NCBI GenBank assembly: GCA_963732925.1
Contig: CAVTBJ010000014.1
Location: 1-64,000 of the forward strand
DNA: 64,000 nucleotides
Source of the DNA: DASZRZ01 sp963732925
Lineage (GTDB): Bacteria; Acidobacteriota; Terriglobia; Terriglobales; Acidobacteriaceae
Reading direction: 5' to 3'
Shown here: positions 1 through 8,180 of the stretch, one piece after another
Position numbering within the stretch: the first letter of the stretch is position 1
Layout of the letters: each line of letters starts with the position of its first letter
Notes under the pieces: generated by a model
The model's database searches: none
Told to the model about the DNA's origin: nothing
The model's input: the letters and a program-made list of their open reading frames with translations, nothing else
Translations under genes and position numbers: made by a program

Positions 1-2
1 TC

Positions 3-140
3 GTACCCTGGTACTACCACATCCTGGTGAAGATCTATCAGCTCTTTCCTGCGCTTCTGGACAACTACATGGCCGGGCATCTACGCGCCGCGGAGAAAGG
101 GATGGCCGAAGAACAGGCGCCGGTTCAGCGGCAAGGGTAA
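3..140 (+). CDS. C-terminal end of a gene cut by the window edge (possibly a short-chain dehydrogenase)
   Basis: An open frame runs from the first bases to a TAA at 138-140 and gives 45 residues, beginning VPWYYHILVKIYQ and ending in a charged tail. The aromatic, hydrophobic start followed by a Lys/Glu/Gln-rich end resembles the C-terminal tail of acidobacterial short-chain dehydrogenases, but no catalytic motif lies inside the window. The fragment ends 48 bp before the convergent proC stop. The product name is a guess; only the presence of a coding tail is moderately supported. Confidence 0.4.
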   Translation, partial: VPWYYHILVKIYQLFPALLDNYMAGHLRAAEKGMAEEQAPVQRQG

Positions 141-188
141 GGTCAATCTTTACCAGGTTTTCTGTGGAAAGAGGCTGCTGCCAGAGAA

Positions 189-1076
189 CTACTCCCGCAT
201 CAACAGCTCCTTGGCCCGCTGGGTGGCCTTCACCACAGCCTTGATCAACGTGACCCGCAAGCGCCCTTCTTCCAGCTCCAGCAGTCCATCGATGGTGCAG
301 CCTCCCGGGGTAGTAACGTCATCTTTCAGCAGGGCTGGGTGATTTCCCGTCTGCAACACTACCTGCGCTGACCCCAGTGCAGTCTGCGCTGCCAGTTGCG
401 TGGCCAGCTCGCGCGGCAGTCCCACCTTCACTCCCGCCTCGGCCAGCGATTCCAGAATGATGTAAATGTAAGCCGGCCCGCAAGCGGAGAGCCCGGTCAC
501 CGCGTCCATCTGCGCGTCGTCCACGGTCACAACGCGGCCTACGGAGGAGAACAGGGCCTGCGCCGTGCGCATGTTGGCGTCGCTCGCCCACCTGCCCTTG
601 CAAATGGCGGTTACCCCGCAACCCACAGTGGCGGGCGTATTCGGCATGGCACGAACCAGGGGAATCTCGGCGCCTGCGCGAGACTCAATATAGGCGGTAG
701 AGGCAGAGGCGACCACCGAAATCAGCAGCTTCCGGGGCGTCAGTTCCGGACGAATTTCCTCCAACAGCGCCGCCAGGCTCTGCGGCTTCACGCACAACAG
801 GATTACATCCGCGGCGCGCGCAGCCGAGCGATTGTCGGTGTGCACCGGAACGTCCAGCCGCCGGGCTGCTTCGGCTGCCTTCTGCGGATGCTGCATGGTT
901 CCCATCAGGTCGCCGGGACCGGCGATTCCCCGGCGCAGAAACGCTTCCAGCAGGATGCCTCCGATGCGGCCCGCCCCCAGGACGGCGATTTTCCCCGATG
1001 CCTTGCTGGAGCCCGTAAACAGGGCCTCCGTTTCCTCGATCTTGGGCGACATGGCGGGTCGTTGCGGTGAGAGCAT
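189..1076 (-). CDS. proC: Pyrroline-5-carboxylate reductase
   Basis: Reduces 1-pyrroline-5-carboxylate to L-proline with NAD(P)H, the last step of proline synthesis, in the cytoplasm. The Rossmann motif GAGRIGG lies at about residues 34-40. The C-terminal dimerisation domain carries the family signature around LKDDVTTPGGCTIDGL. I chose the ATG at 1076 because AGGAGA sits at the right distance upstream; a frame-open GTG at 1115 has no such site. The protein is then 295 residues, slightly longer than the usual 270-280 because of a Ser/Glu-rich N-terminal extension. It appears monocistronic, with the SET gene upstream on the same strand 60 bp away, so a two-gene transcript is possible. Confidence 0.95.
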   Translation of the reverse strand: MLSPQRPAMSPKIEETEALFTGSSKASGKIAVLGAGRIGGILLEAFLRRGIAGPGDLMGTMQHPQKAAEAARRLDVPVHTDNRSAARAADVILLCVKPQSLAALLEEIRPELTPRKLLISVVASASTAYIESRAGAEIPLVRAMPNTPATVGCGVTAICKGRWASDANMRTAQALFSSVGRVVTVDDAQMDAVTGLSACGPAYIYIILESLAEAGVKVGLPRELATQLAAQTALGSAQVVLQTGNHPALLKDDVTTPGGCTIDGLLELEEGRLRVTLIKAVVKATQRAKELLMRE

Positions 1077-1136
1077 GGAGTTCTCCTGATTTCGATTACC
1101 AAACTGCTGGACCACTCTTAGTTTCTGTTCTGCTTT

Positions 1137-1607
1137 TTAGCTTCGGCCCGCGTTCGCGTTCTGCCGTTTCTTCCGCTTTTTCGCCTGCGCCCGTTTTCGC
1201 TTGCGGATTTCTTCCGGTGAATACATGGTTCCGCGGCAGCCTTTCGAGCCGCAGTTACACGTTGCCTCTCCAATCCCGTCGTAGAGGTTGTAGTCGTAGC
1301 ACAGTTCCTCGCCCGGGCGGATGTTGCGGGCAGCGAAAATCCAGACGTGCCCCTTCACTTCATCGGTTTCGCAGTTGGGATCGCACGAGTGGTTCAAAAA
1401 TGCCGCCATCCCATGCCCATCGATCAGAAACTTGCCGTCCCCCACACCGAACAGGTAGGTGAAATCCTTGTTGTCGTACAACTCATCCGCGTCCTTCTGT
1501 GCGAGCAGTGGACCGGTATATTCCAGAATCCGCGCCCCCTTGCGAATTGAGCTGGTGGTATAGCATCCGGCCGCATGAATGGCGGAAGAACGGATTATGA
1601 GACCCAT
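1137..1607 (-). CDS. SET-domain protein (putative protein-lysine N-methyltransferase)
   Basis: A compact 156-residue SET domain. Visible hallmarks are NHSCDPN at residues 72-78 (SAM-binding, pseudoknot), GEELCYDYN at 99-107 with the conserved Tyr residues, and a post-SET-like Cys cluster (Cys117, Cys119, Cys124) that could bind zinc together with the NHSC cysteine. The C-terminus is a strongly basic Lys/Arg tail, which could bind nucleic acid or an acidic partner. SET proteins in bacteria are thought to methylate lysines of basic proteins; the substrate here is unknown. ATG start at 1607. It lies upstream of proC on the same strand with a 60-bp gap. Confidence 0.9.
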   Translation of the reverse strand: MGLIIRSSAIHAAGCYTTSSIRKGARILEYTGPLLAQKDADELYDNKDFTYLFGVGDGKFLIDGHGMAAFLNHSCDPNCETDEVKGHVWIFAARNIRPGEELCYDYNLYDGIGEATCNCGSKGCRGTMYSPEEIRKRKRAQAKKRKKRQNANAGRS

Positions 1608-1735
1608 AATTGGAGTGTTCTCGTCCTGTGTCGCAATGATTCTGGCAGCCAGCCCTAATTTCGAGGCGCGGCCAATACCTCAAGCTGATGAAGCAGGAGA
1701 AGCTCGCCCGATTCTACCCTGCCTCGATGGCTGGA

Positions 1736-1771
1736 GTCATCTTGAGCGAAGCGAAAGATTCCCGCGTACCC
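1736..1771 (+). repeat. Intergenic GTCAT-type repeat element, copy 1
   Basis: The stretch begins GTCATCTTGAGCGAAGCGAA and continues AGATTCCCGCG. It is a diverged member of the family that recurs at 30914, 56561, 61174 and 63006 in this window. It sits in the 219-bp gap between the SET gene and the acylase gene, where I see no gene. Confidence 0.6.
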
Positions 1772-1826
1772 CGATTAAAACCGCAACACGCAGGGTTTCT
1801 TGACAGGCAGAAGGAACGGAGACGTT

Positions 1827-4355
1827 TTACTTCGGCAACAGCCGCAGCTCATGCGCCTTGGTCCGCTCCACCACACCATCGCTGAAGGGAAGAGGAAAAC
1901 TGCTCCCGCTGCGCCAGGCTTCCCACTGGTCGTCGAAATGTGGGCTCAGTGGATTGTCCGATTGCCCGTTCACGATATTCAACGTTGACTGGTCGAGATC
2001 GGAAAGATCCACCGTCATTCGCATCGAAGGTCCGAAGTCGGGACCGACCTGCAGGACAGTAAAGCGGCTTCCCGGTTGCGGGTATCGCCCCGGTCCGGTC
2101 CATCCGCGCAGCAGCGGAACTCGCGAGAGCATGGGGATGGCTCCCAGCACAGGATGGCGGAGGTTCAGCGCAATTTGCTGACCCCACTTCCAGTCATTCA
2201 GGTTCCGTGGCGCTTCCCTGACGGCGGCCTCCACGGCCGCTGCAAGCAGTTCGTCCCAGGAGTGGAACTTGGGCGGCAGCCATTGCGGAGGCCGATGCAG
2301 CATCATGGACTCCAGCGCCGTCGATTCCATCGGCCAGTGGTACGACTTCCAGTCGTCTCCCAGCCGCGGCTCCAGGATCAGGCGCTCCAGTTTCTTGCGG
2401 GCTGCGGCGATCAGAGTCGGCGCCACCGAATCCGCGGTAACTTGCCCATCCCACTTGCGCATCAGGGAAGCCGCCTGCCGGGCTCGCCGCGAGGCCTTCG
2501 GTTCCCGGTCGACAGCATAGACGAAGCGCTCCGCGCAGAAGTGGTCGAATTCCGAATCAACATCCATTTGCACCTTCAGCATCTCCGGCGCCCCGAACTT
2601 CTTCCCGGAGTGCAGCAGTTTGTAAATCCGCTCCGTCCGGTAAGGAGCACCCCAGGCATACGTCAAGGTATAGGGATAGCTGCGCGACGCGATCCGTCCG
2701 TTGGCCGTCGCCAGCAGGCCGGAGTGCGGATCGTACACGCTGGGCAGCTCGTCGAAAGGAATATATCCCGTCCACTCGTTGGAGTCGTTGTCTCCCGGAA
2801 ATGGGCTCAGGACGGCATCCGGGGCGGGGCCGTCCCTCTCGCTGGCGCGGATGGGGATCAGCCCCGTGGCTTGGTATCCGATATTTCCGTCCGCGTCCGC
2901 GTAGACCACGTTCTGCGAAGGTCCGGTAAAGCGCGACAGTGCGGCGCGAAATTCATTCCAGTCGCGGGCCGCATCAAGATCGAAGAAAGGAACGTCGGCT
3001 TTCGCGGTATCGTAGAGAGTCCAGCGCAAGGCCAGGGCGCGAGTCTCTCCCTCAATCAGGTCGCGGATGATGGGGCCATGCCGCGTGCTTAGGACCTCCA
3101 CCGTAACGTCCGGCTTGCCCTTGACGTGAATGGTTTCCGTGCGCTTCCGTGGCCAGGCCCAACCCTGCGGAGTGCGATATTGCCCCGCCTGATTGAAAGT
3201 CTCTGCGTAGAGGTCCGTCACCGTAGGATTCAGGTTTGTAAATCCCCACGCGATGCGGTCGTTATGTCCCACGATCACCCATGGCACGCCCGGCAGCGTA
3301 ACCCCGGCCACGTTCATGTCTCCTCTGGGTATCTCTCCTTCAGGCTGGCCGTCGCGCGCAACGCAGCCCTTGCACTCCAGTTGGGCTGCATACCACACAT
3401 TGGGAAGCTGGTGCTGCAAGTGCATATCATTGGCCAGCAGCGGCTTGCCTGATTGGGTTCGTTCTCCGCTCAGTACCCAGTTATTGGAACCGGGAGTGGG
3501 AGACTGCGAGTCGAAGTGCAACACGGCGCCACCAGGCTGTAGCGCGGCCGCTGCGGTACCATTTCCGGTCCGCTGGGGAACGGTCAGTGCGGCCAGCAGG
3601 GGACGTCGCTCTTCCGGAGTCGAGAGGTCCACCGGGTGCGCCATTTCGTCTGGCGGAATATCTCTCCATGAGGAACTGGGAAACAGGTCGCGAACCAGCT
3701 CCGGCGGGAGCCTGGCGGCAATTTTCTCCCGCGCCAGCAGATCGTAGACCGTGCTGAAGTTCAGCATCTTCGACATGTGGGCGTAGATGAGCATGGCGTC
3801 TTGGGCTCGCCAGGGACGCGGCGTGTAGCCCAGCAGGCGAAACTCGATGGGAAGGGAACTCTGGTGCCGTTCGATGTAAGCGTTCACGCCTTGGGAGTAC
3901 GACTCGAGTTGGGAACGTTCGCGCTCCGGCAGGGCCGCGGTTGCCTGCTCCGCCACCTGGCGCAATCCCAGAATGCGCTGTTCGCGGTCCAGCTTCAGCC
4001 ACGACTGGCCAAATATTTCCGCCATTTCGCCGGCGGCGTAGCGGCGCGTGGCATCCATTTGCCAGAGCCGGTCCTGAGCCGTCACGTAGCCCTGCGCGAA
4101 GTACAGGTCGGCCAAGCTGGAGGCTCGAATGTGGGGCACACCCCGAGGGTCGCGCAGCACCGTCACCGGCGCGCTGAGTCCGGGGAGCGCGAGCGAGCCA
4201 TCGACTTGCGGCAGAGCCGCGTGGGCGGTCCAGTAGAGCCAGCCCACGGCCATCAGTGCGGCCACCACCGGCAGCAGAACAAGCACGACGCCGATGCGCA
4301 GCGCGCGACTTTGCAGGGGAGACTTGCGGAACCCGGACAGGCCTGGCGACACCAT
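1827..4355 (-). CDS. Penicillin acylase family Ntn hydrolase (amidase S45)
   Basis: An N-terminal-nucleophile amidohydrolase precursor of 842 residues. One N-terminal hydrophobic segment (about residues 21-43) should anchor or export it. The alpha-chain region follows, with the conserved GVPHIRA stretch. The autoprocessing site is at PGSNNWVLSG, where Ser291 (counted from the upstream GTG, Ser290 from the ATG) would become the catalytic N-terminal serine of the beta chain; LLANDMHL follows as in this family. Members hydrolyse penicillins, acyl-homoserine lactones or other N-acyl amides, and the substrate cannot be read from sequence. The ATG at 4355 is preceded by an in-frame GTG at 4358. It probably acts outside the cytoplasmic membrane. 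Confidence 0.92.
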   Translation of the reverse strand: MVSPGLSGFRKSPLQSRALRIGVVLVLLPVVAALMAVGWLYWTAHAALPQVDGSLALPGLSAPVTVLRDPRGVPHIRASSLADLYFAQGYVTAQDRLWQMDATRRYAAGEMAEIFGQSWLKLDREQRILGLRQVAEQATAALPERERSQLESYSQGVNAYIERHQSSLPIEFRLLGYTPRPWRAQDAMLIYAHMSKMLNFSTVYDLLAREKIAARLPPELVRDLFPSSSWRDIPPDEMAHPVDLSTPEERRPLLAALTVPQRTGNGTAAAALQPGGAVLHFDSQSPTPGSNNWVLSGERTQSGKPLLANDMHLQHQLPNVWYAAQLECKGCVARDGQPEGEIPRGDMNVAGVTLPGVPWVIVGHNDRIAWGFTNLNPTVTDLYAETFNQAGQYRTPQGWAWPRKRTETIHVKGKPDVTVEVLSTRHGPIIRDLIEGETRALALRWTLYDTAKADVPFFDLDAARDWNEFRAALSRFTGPSQNVVYADADGNIGYQATGLIPIRASERDGPAPDAVLSPFPGDNDSNEWTGYIPFDELPSVYDPHSGLLATANGRIASRSYPYTLTYAWGAPYRTERIYKLLHSGKKFGAPEMLKVQMDVDSEFDHFCAERFVYAVDREPKASRRARQAASLMRKWDGQVTADSVAPTLIAAARKKLERLILEPRLGDDWKSYHWPMESTALESMMLHRPPQWLPPKFHSWDELLAAAVEAAVREAPRNLNDWKWGQQIALNLRHPVLGAIPMLSRVPLLRGWTGPGRYPQPGSRFTVLQVGPDFGPSMRMTVDLSDLDQSTLNIVNGQSDNPLSPHFDDQWEAWRSGSSFPLPFSDGVVERTKAHELRLLPK

Positions 4356-4476
4356 CACGCGACCCTATTGTAAGGGAGCACATCCCGGCCGAGTCCGGCG
4401 CTCGCCATCCTGCGGGCATCCCAACTGGCGAAAATTCGCCGCAGTGCGGTAATCTTGCAGAAGCAGCGGAGGAGTT

Positions 4477-4929
4477 TTGGGATTCTGTGCCGAGTGTGGC
4501 GTTCACGTCGTGGAAGCAGACGGCCTGTGCCCCATCTGCCGCAATTCGCTAGCGCAGGAAGAGGATGACCTGGCTGGACCGCCTGCCGCCCCTGCCGCCT
4601 GGGAGGATCGGGTAGCCGCCGCCTTCGCCTATTTCACTCCGATTGTTCCCATTGTCCTGCTGTTCATCCCGCGCTTCCGCCGTTCTCCTCTTGTGCGCTT
4701 TCATGCCTTGCAGTCGCTGTTGTTTCAATCCGCCTTGCTGCTGCTGGCCGCGCTGCTGGCGTTCATCATCCTGAGCTGGTTTTCCGGCATGATCGTGCTG
4801 ATTTTCTGGCCGCTGTACGGCTTCGCAATCTTCCTGCTTTGGCTCTTGCTGGTGGTGAAAGCCGTACGGGCCGAACTGTTTCAGCTTCCCCTGCTGGGCG
4901 GGGTGGCCCTGCGGGGATGCTCCACCTGA
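4477..4929 (+). CDS. Zinc-ribbon plus DUF4870-like membrane protein
   Basis: A 150-residue protein with an N-terminal zinc ribbon (CAEC at residues 4-7 and CPIC at about 18-21), a short acidic linker, then three or four hydrophobic helices. The membrane part has the FTPIVPIVLLFIPRFRRSPLVRFHALQS pattern in outline (helix, basic turn, FHA-Q), typical of DUF4870/Tic20-like proteins. The start is TTG at 4477, preceded by GGAGGAG, which is well placed; no ATG fits. The role is unknown. It is divergent from the acylase gene with a gap of about 120 bp. The last residues after PLLGG look unlike the usual family end, so a small terminal frameshift is possible. Confidence 0.8.
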   Translation: MGFCAECGVHVVEADGLCPICRNSLAQEEDDLAGPPAAPAAWEDRVAAAFAYFTPIVPIVLLFIPRFRRSPLVRFHALQSLLFQSALLLLAALLAFIILSWFSGMIVLIFWPLYGFAIFLLWLLLVVKAVRAELFQLPLLGGVALRGCST

Positions 4930-5110
4930 AAAGCGCATGGCGCGGCTATCTGCCTCCCTGCGGCCGGCAAGTCCCCTGCATTGCTCGCAACTCAAGTTGC
5001 AGAAAACAAACTCGCGCGCAGCCTGCCGGATCTCTCCTTGACAGATTCTTCCGCGAATCGTATTCCTATTAGCTTTTCTCTTTGCGACAATTCCGCCCTG
5101 AAGGGGGAGA

Positions 5111-6112
5111 GTGAAAGTCCGGGTCTTTTACCACGACAAGTGCTTCGACGGAGCCTGCTCAGCGGCCGTGTTTTCCCGTTTTTACCGGGAGCGCATCTCG
5201 GCGGAAGCGAAGTTCATTTACACCGGACTGGTCCATCGTGCGGGCGCCCTCTTCGACGAAGCGCAGTTCGATGGCGATGAGAACGTCATCGTCGACTTCA
5301 AATACTGTGCCTCCGACAAGATCACCTGGTGGTTCGACCATCACCTCAGCGCCTTTCTCACCCCGGAGGACGCGGCCCACTTCCGCCAGCAGCAGAACCC
5401 GCACAAGTTTTACGATCCTGATTTTCGTTCCTGCACTAAATTCATCGCTCACATTGCCGAGCAGCGCTTTGGCTTCGATCCTCGCCCCATTGCCGAACTC
5501 ATTCAGTGGGCCGACATCATCGACGGCGCCCTCTATGCGGACGCCCGCTCCGCCGTGGAGATGAAAGAACCGGCGATGAAGCTGACCATGGTAATTGAAT
5601 CCACGCAGGACCCAAGTTTCATTCCCCGCCTGATTCCCCTGCTGGCCGGCATGCCGCTGGCGGATATTTTGCGGCAGCCCTTCGTCTCCACCTTGCTCCC
5701 GCCCCTGCTGGAGCGCCACCGCAACTCCGTCGACATCTTGCGCGAGCGCGCCGAATGCCGCCAGGGCACCATCTTTTTCGACGTCACCGGCTACGAACTG
5801 GAGGGCTACAACAAATTTGTCCCCTATTACCTGTTCCCGGATTCCATCTACAGCGTGGGCCTCAGCAAATCCAGCTTCCGCACCAAGGTTTCCGTGGGCT
5901 CGAATCCATGGGCCCGGACCAGTCCGGACAAAATGGTGAATCTGGCCAAGATCTGCGAGCGCTACGGCGGCGGCGGACATGCCCGCGTAGGTGCCATCTC
6001 CTTCGATCCTGACAAGCTGGAGGAGGCCCGCAGCGCCGCCCGCGAGATTGTTGCTGAACTGAGGGCGAGCGCGGTGGCGCCGCCGGAGTCGCCCACCCAA
6101 TCCCAATCCTAG
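5111..6112 (+). CDS. DHH-family phosphoesterase
   Basis: A 333-residue protein of the DHH/DHHA1 superfamily (RecJ, NrnA and related nucleases or phosphatases). HDKCFDGACSAA at residues 8-19 matches the first metal-binding region, WWFDHH ends in the defining DHH triad (residues 76-78), and the C-terminal DHHA1-like part contains GGGGHARVGA near residue 290. This arrangement resembles exopolyphosphatase-like or oligoribonuclease-like members more than RecJ, because no OB fold is present. The start is GTG at 5111 with AAGGGGGAGA directly upstream. It is probably a cytoplasmic, Mn-dependent enzyme. The substrate is not assignable. Confidence 0.9.
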   Translation: MKVRVFYHDKCFDGACSAAVFSRFYRERISAEAKFIYTGLVHRAGALFDEAQFDGDENVIVDFKYCASDKITWWFDHHLSAFLTPEDAAHFRQQQNPHKFYDPDFRSCTKFIAHIAEQRFGFDPRPIAELIQWADIIDGALYADARSAVEMKEPAMKLTMVIESTQDPSFIPRLIPLLAGMPLADILRQPFVSTLLPPLLERHRNSVDILRERAECRQGTIFFDVTGYELEGYNKFVPYYLFPDSIYSVGLSKSSFRTKVSVGSNPWARTSPDKMVNLAKICERYGGGGHARVGAISFDPDKLEEARSAAREIVAELRASAVAPPESPTQSQS

Positions 6113-6363
6113 GAGGGGATCTGACTGGCGTAAGGACGTGGGGCGGTGTCCTCTGTTTCCCTCGTCCGTTGTCCCAAGCGAAGCAAGGGCCGCGGCCGCG
6201 TGATTGTTTCGCGTTGGAGGGAGGTTCAGATAGTCCTTTTCTCTTAGTCCCATGCTTAACACCGATTTCCAGGAAACTTCGCGTCCCGCTTGAGTGTAAG
6301 TAGCACCTCCTCTACTCTCAACAAGATGTCTGCCGGGCCCAGCCCGGAGCCGGAGAGCCCTGT

Positions 6364-7773
6364 TTGCGGAATCGCGTTATTCTGTCTGCCCCGTCGCTTC
6401 TGATCGCGCTTATATTTTCGGTTTACGCTTTCCCGGGATGGGCTCAGTCGCCGTCCGCCCAAGCTCCCCGGCAAGCGCAATCCGCAGCCACCCCGGTAAA
6501 AGACTCTTCACCACAAAATTCTGGCGATCCTGACAACGCCAACGATCCCGAAGCCGCGCACCGTCCGGTGGCGCCTGCGCCGCCCCAGGCGATGCAGGCC
6601 CGCAGAAAGTTCGTGGCCGACGCAGTGGATGCCGCCGTCGGCCTGCCTGCGGGCGATCCCCAGGACCGTCTGCGCGTACTCGCTGCCGCGGCCGACGTCA
6701 TGTCGTCCATTGATCCCGCAAAATCCAGGGAATTCGCCAGCGAAGGCGTGCAACTGGAAATCCAGTTAATCCTGGACGGGCAAAAGCCTGCCGTGTCCTT
6801 GATGGAACGTAGCGACGTGAAGTGCTCGGTCGCCCAGGACTTCGTCGAGATGCTGCCCGTGGCCTCTGTTCCCGCGGGCGAGCAGTCGGTTCTGGGAGCA
6901 CTCTCCACCTGTCCGCGGGAAACGCTGGAGCCGGTGAAGCGCAAGCTCGCCCAAGCCATGCAGAGCGGCGACCTGGCCCCGCGCGCCTTGCTGGCCACCA
7001 TGCAGGCCGAGGGATTGAAGTCTCGCTGGTCAATCGAGCAGTTTCAGGGGCTGTTTGAGTCCCTGCCCGCCGACGCCAACCAGGACCGCGACGACGCCCC
7101 CAACTTCGCCGCCATGTTCGCTCGCGTGGCGCCCCAGATCGATCGCGACGCTGCTGGTCAAGCCGGATTAGATCTTCTGGAGTGGCTGGGCAAGCTCGAC
7201 CCCTGTGACGAGCGAAATCTGGCCGTCAACATCACCACCGGCGCGCTGCAGGATCTGTTCGGTGAAGAGAAATACCGGGAACTTCTGGGCAAAAATGTCA
7301 TGGCGTTGCAGGCGGCGCAGACGGCGGGCCAGCCTGCCGACGTCGATCACGGCGAGGAGGAGAACGTCTCCGTGCTGCGCGCCATGGACGACCACGGCAC
7401 CGACCAGCTCGGCGCCCTCGAGGACATGCCGCCCTCGTTGCGCGCCCGCGAGGCCGCCGCGCACGGCTTTGCCGCCGGTACGGGCGAGGACCCCGACAGC
7501 TCCAAAAAATATTTTGACATGGCCTTTTCCGCTCTCGATGAGGTCTGGCAGCAGCGCGACAAGCAAACTGCCGCCCCGGAGGTCGTCGAGGAAGTCAGCG
7601 AAGCCGCCGCCCAGGTTGACCCGGTGATGGCATTGCGAAGAACGCAGGGGCTGGCCGATCCCGCAGCCCAGGCTATCGGCATGCTGGCGGTCGCCCGGGT
7701 TGCGCTCTCCCGCCAGATTCCCAATCCCCCGGCGCCGTCGCAGGTCAGCGAAAGTCACAGCCAGCGTCCATAA
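6364..7773 (+). CDS. Secreted protein of unknown function
   Basis: I do not recognise a domain in this 469-residue protein. It begins at TTG 6364 with a clear signal peptide (MRNRVILSAPSLLIALIFSV, then a probable cut after GWAQ). A Pro/Ala/Gln-rich stretch of about 50 residues follows, then a largely helical, Asp/Glu/Ala-rich body with few cysteines. There are two helical blocks separated by an acidic segment near residues 320-360 (HGEEENVSVLRAMDD). The composition suggests a periplasmic helical-repeat protein. It stands alone between the DHH gene and a small basic-protein gene. No catalytic motif was seen. Confidence 0.8.
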   Translation: MRNRVILSAPSLLIALIFSVYAFPGWAQSPSAQAPRQAQSAATPVKDSSPQNSGDPDNANDPEAAHRPVAPAPPQAMQARRKFVADAVDAAVGLPAGDPQDRLRVLAAAADVMSSIDPAKSREFASEGVQLEIQLILDGQKPAVSLMERSDVKCSVAQDFVEMLPVASVPAGEQSVLGALSTCPRETLEPVKRKLAQAMQSGDLAPRALLATMQAEGLKSRWSIEQFQGLFESLPADANQDRDDAPNFAAMFARVAPQIDRDAAGQAGLDLLEWLGKLDPCDERNLAVNITTGALQDLFGEEKYRELLGKNVMALQAAQTAGQPADVDHGEEENVSVLRAMDDHGTDQLGALEDMPPSLRAREAAAHGFAAGTGEDPDSSKKYFDMAFSALDEVWQQRDKQTAAPEVVEEVSEAAAQVDPVMALRRTQGLADPAAQAIGMLAVARVALSRQIPNPPAPSQVSESHSQRP

Positions 7774-7779
7774 TTGCGC

Positions 7780-7817
7780 GCGCAGCGTGAAATTGCTTGC
7801 CCAGCGTCAAATTGCGT
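7780..7817 (+). repeat. Two 19-bp tandem repeats with partial flanking units
   Basis: Units at 7780-7798 (GCGCAGCGTGAAATTGCTT) and 7799-7817 (GCCCAGCGTCAAATTGCGT) differ at four positions. A degraded unit precedes them (CCAGCGTCCATAATTGC, overlapping the end of the secreted-protein gene) and a partial one follows (GCTCAGCGCGA). They fill the start of a 170-bp non-coding gap. No function is evident. Confidence 0.6.
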
Positions 7818-7946
7818 GCTCAGCGCGATACCTCCTTCCGCAATTTCTGCCGATCAAGAAGGCAATCCCGGGCCGGGGCGGTTATAGTAGGGATAGAGCT
7901 TTTTCGGGCAAGGACGCCGAAGGAGACCACATTTAAGGGAGCATGC

Positions 7947-8180
7947 ATGGCAGGAACTTCCCGCCCGAGCTTTGCCAAACGCCAGAAGGAACGCGCCAGG
8001 CAGGAGAAACGGGCAGAGAAAGCACAGAGAAAAGCGCAGCGCTCGGCCGAAAAAGAGGCTTCCCGTGCCCGCGAAGGCAGCGGTGAACCCGCATTTACCG
8101 ACGACCAACAGGATCAGCCTGTGGGGCCAGAGCCGGACAGTGATGACTTCTTCCGTTCGCAGGCAGAGGGAGAGTCTTAG
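7947..8180 (+). CDS. Small highly charged protein of unknown function
   Basis: A 77-residue protein from ATG 7947, preceded by AAGGGA at a good distance. The first half is very rich in Lys, Arg, Glu and Ala (KRQKERARQEKRAEKAQRK) and should form a long basic/acidic helix. The second half is acidic and disordered and ends DDFFRSQAEGES. Similar small proteins occur across this phylum and are unnamed; nucleic-acid or ribosome association is possible but unproven. Its TAG overlaps the last bases of the convergent hemD gene, so both genes end within the same four bases. Confidence 0.75.
   Translation: MAGTSRPSFAKRQKERARQEKRAEKAQRKAQRSAEKEASRAREGSGEPAFTDDQQDQPVGPEPDSDDFFRSQAEGES

Noticed and set aside
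7780..7817. CRISPR-like array
   Set aside because: Units are adjacent without spacers and only two complete copies exist; no cas gene is near.
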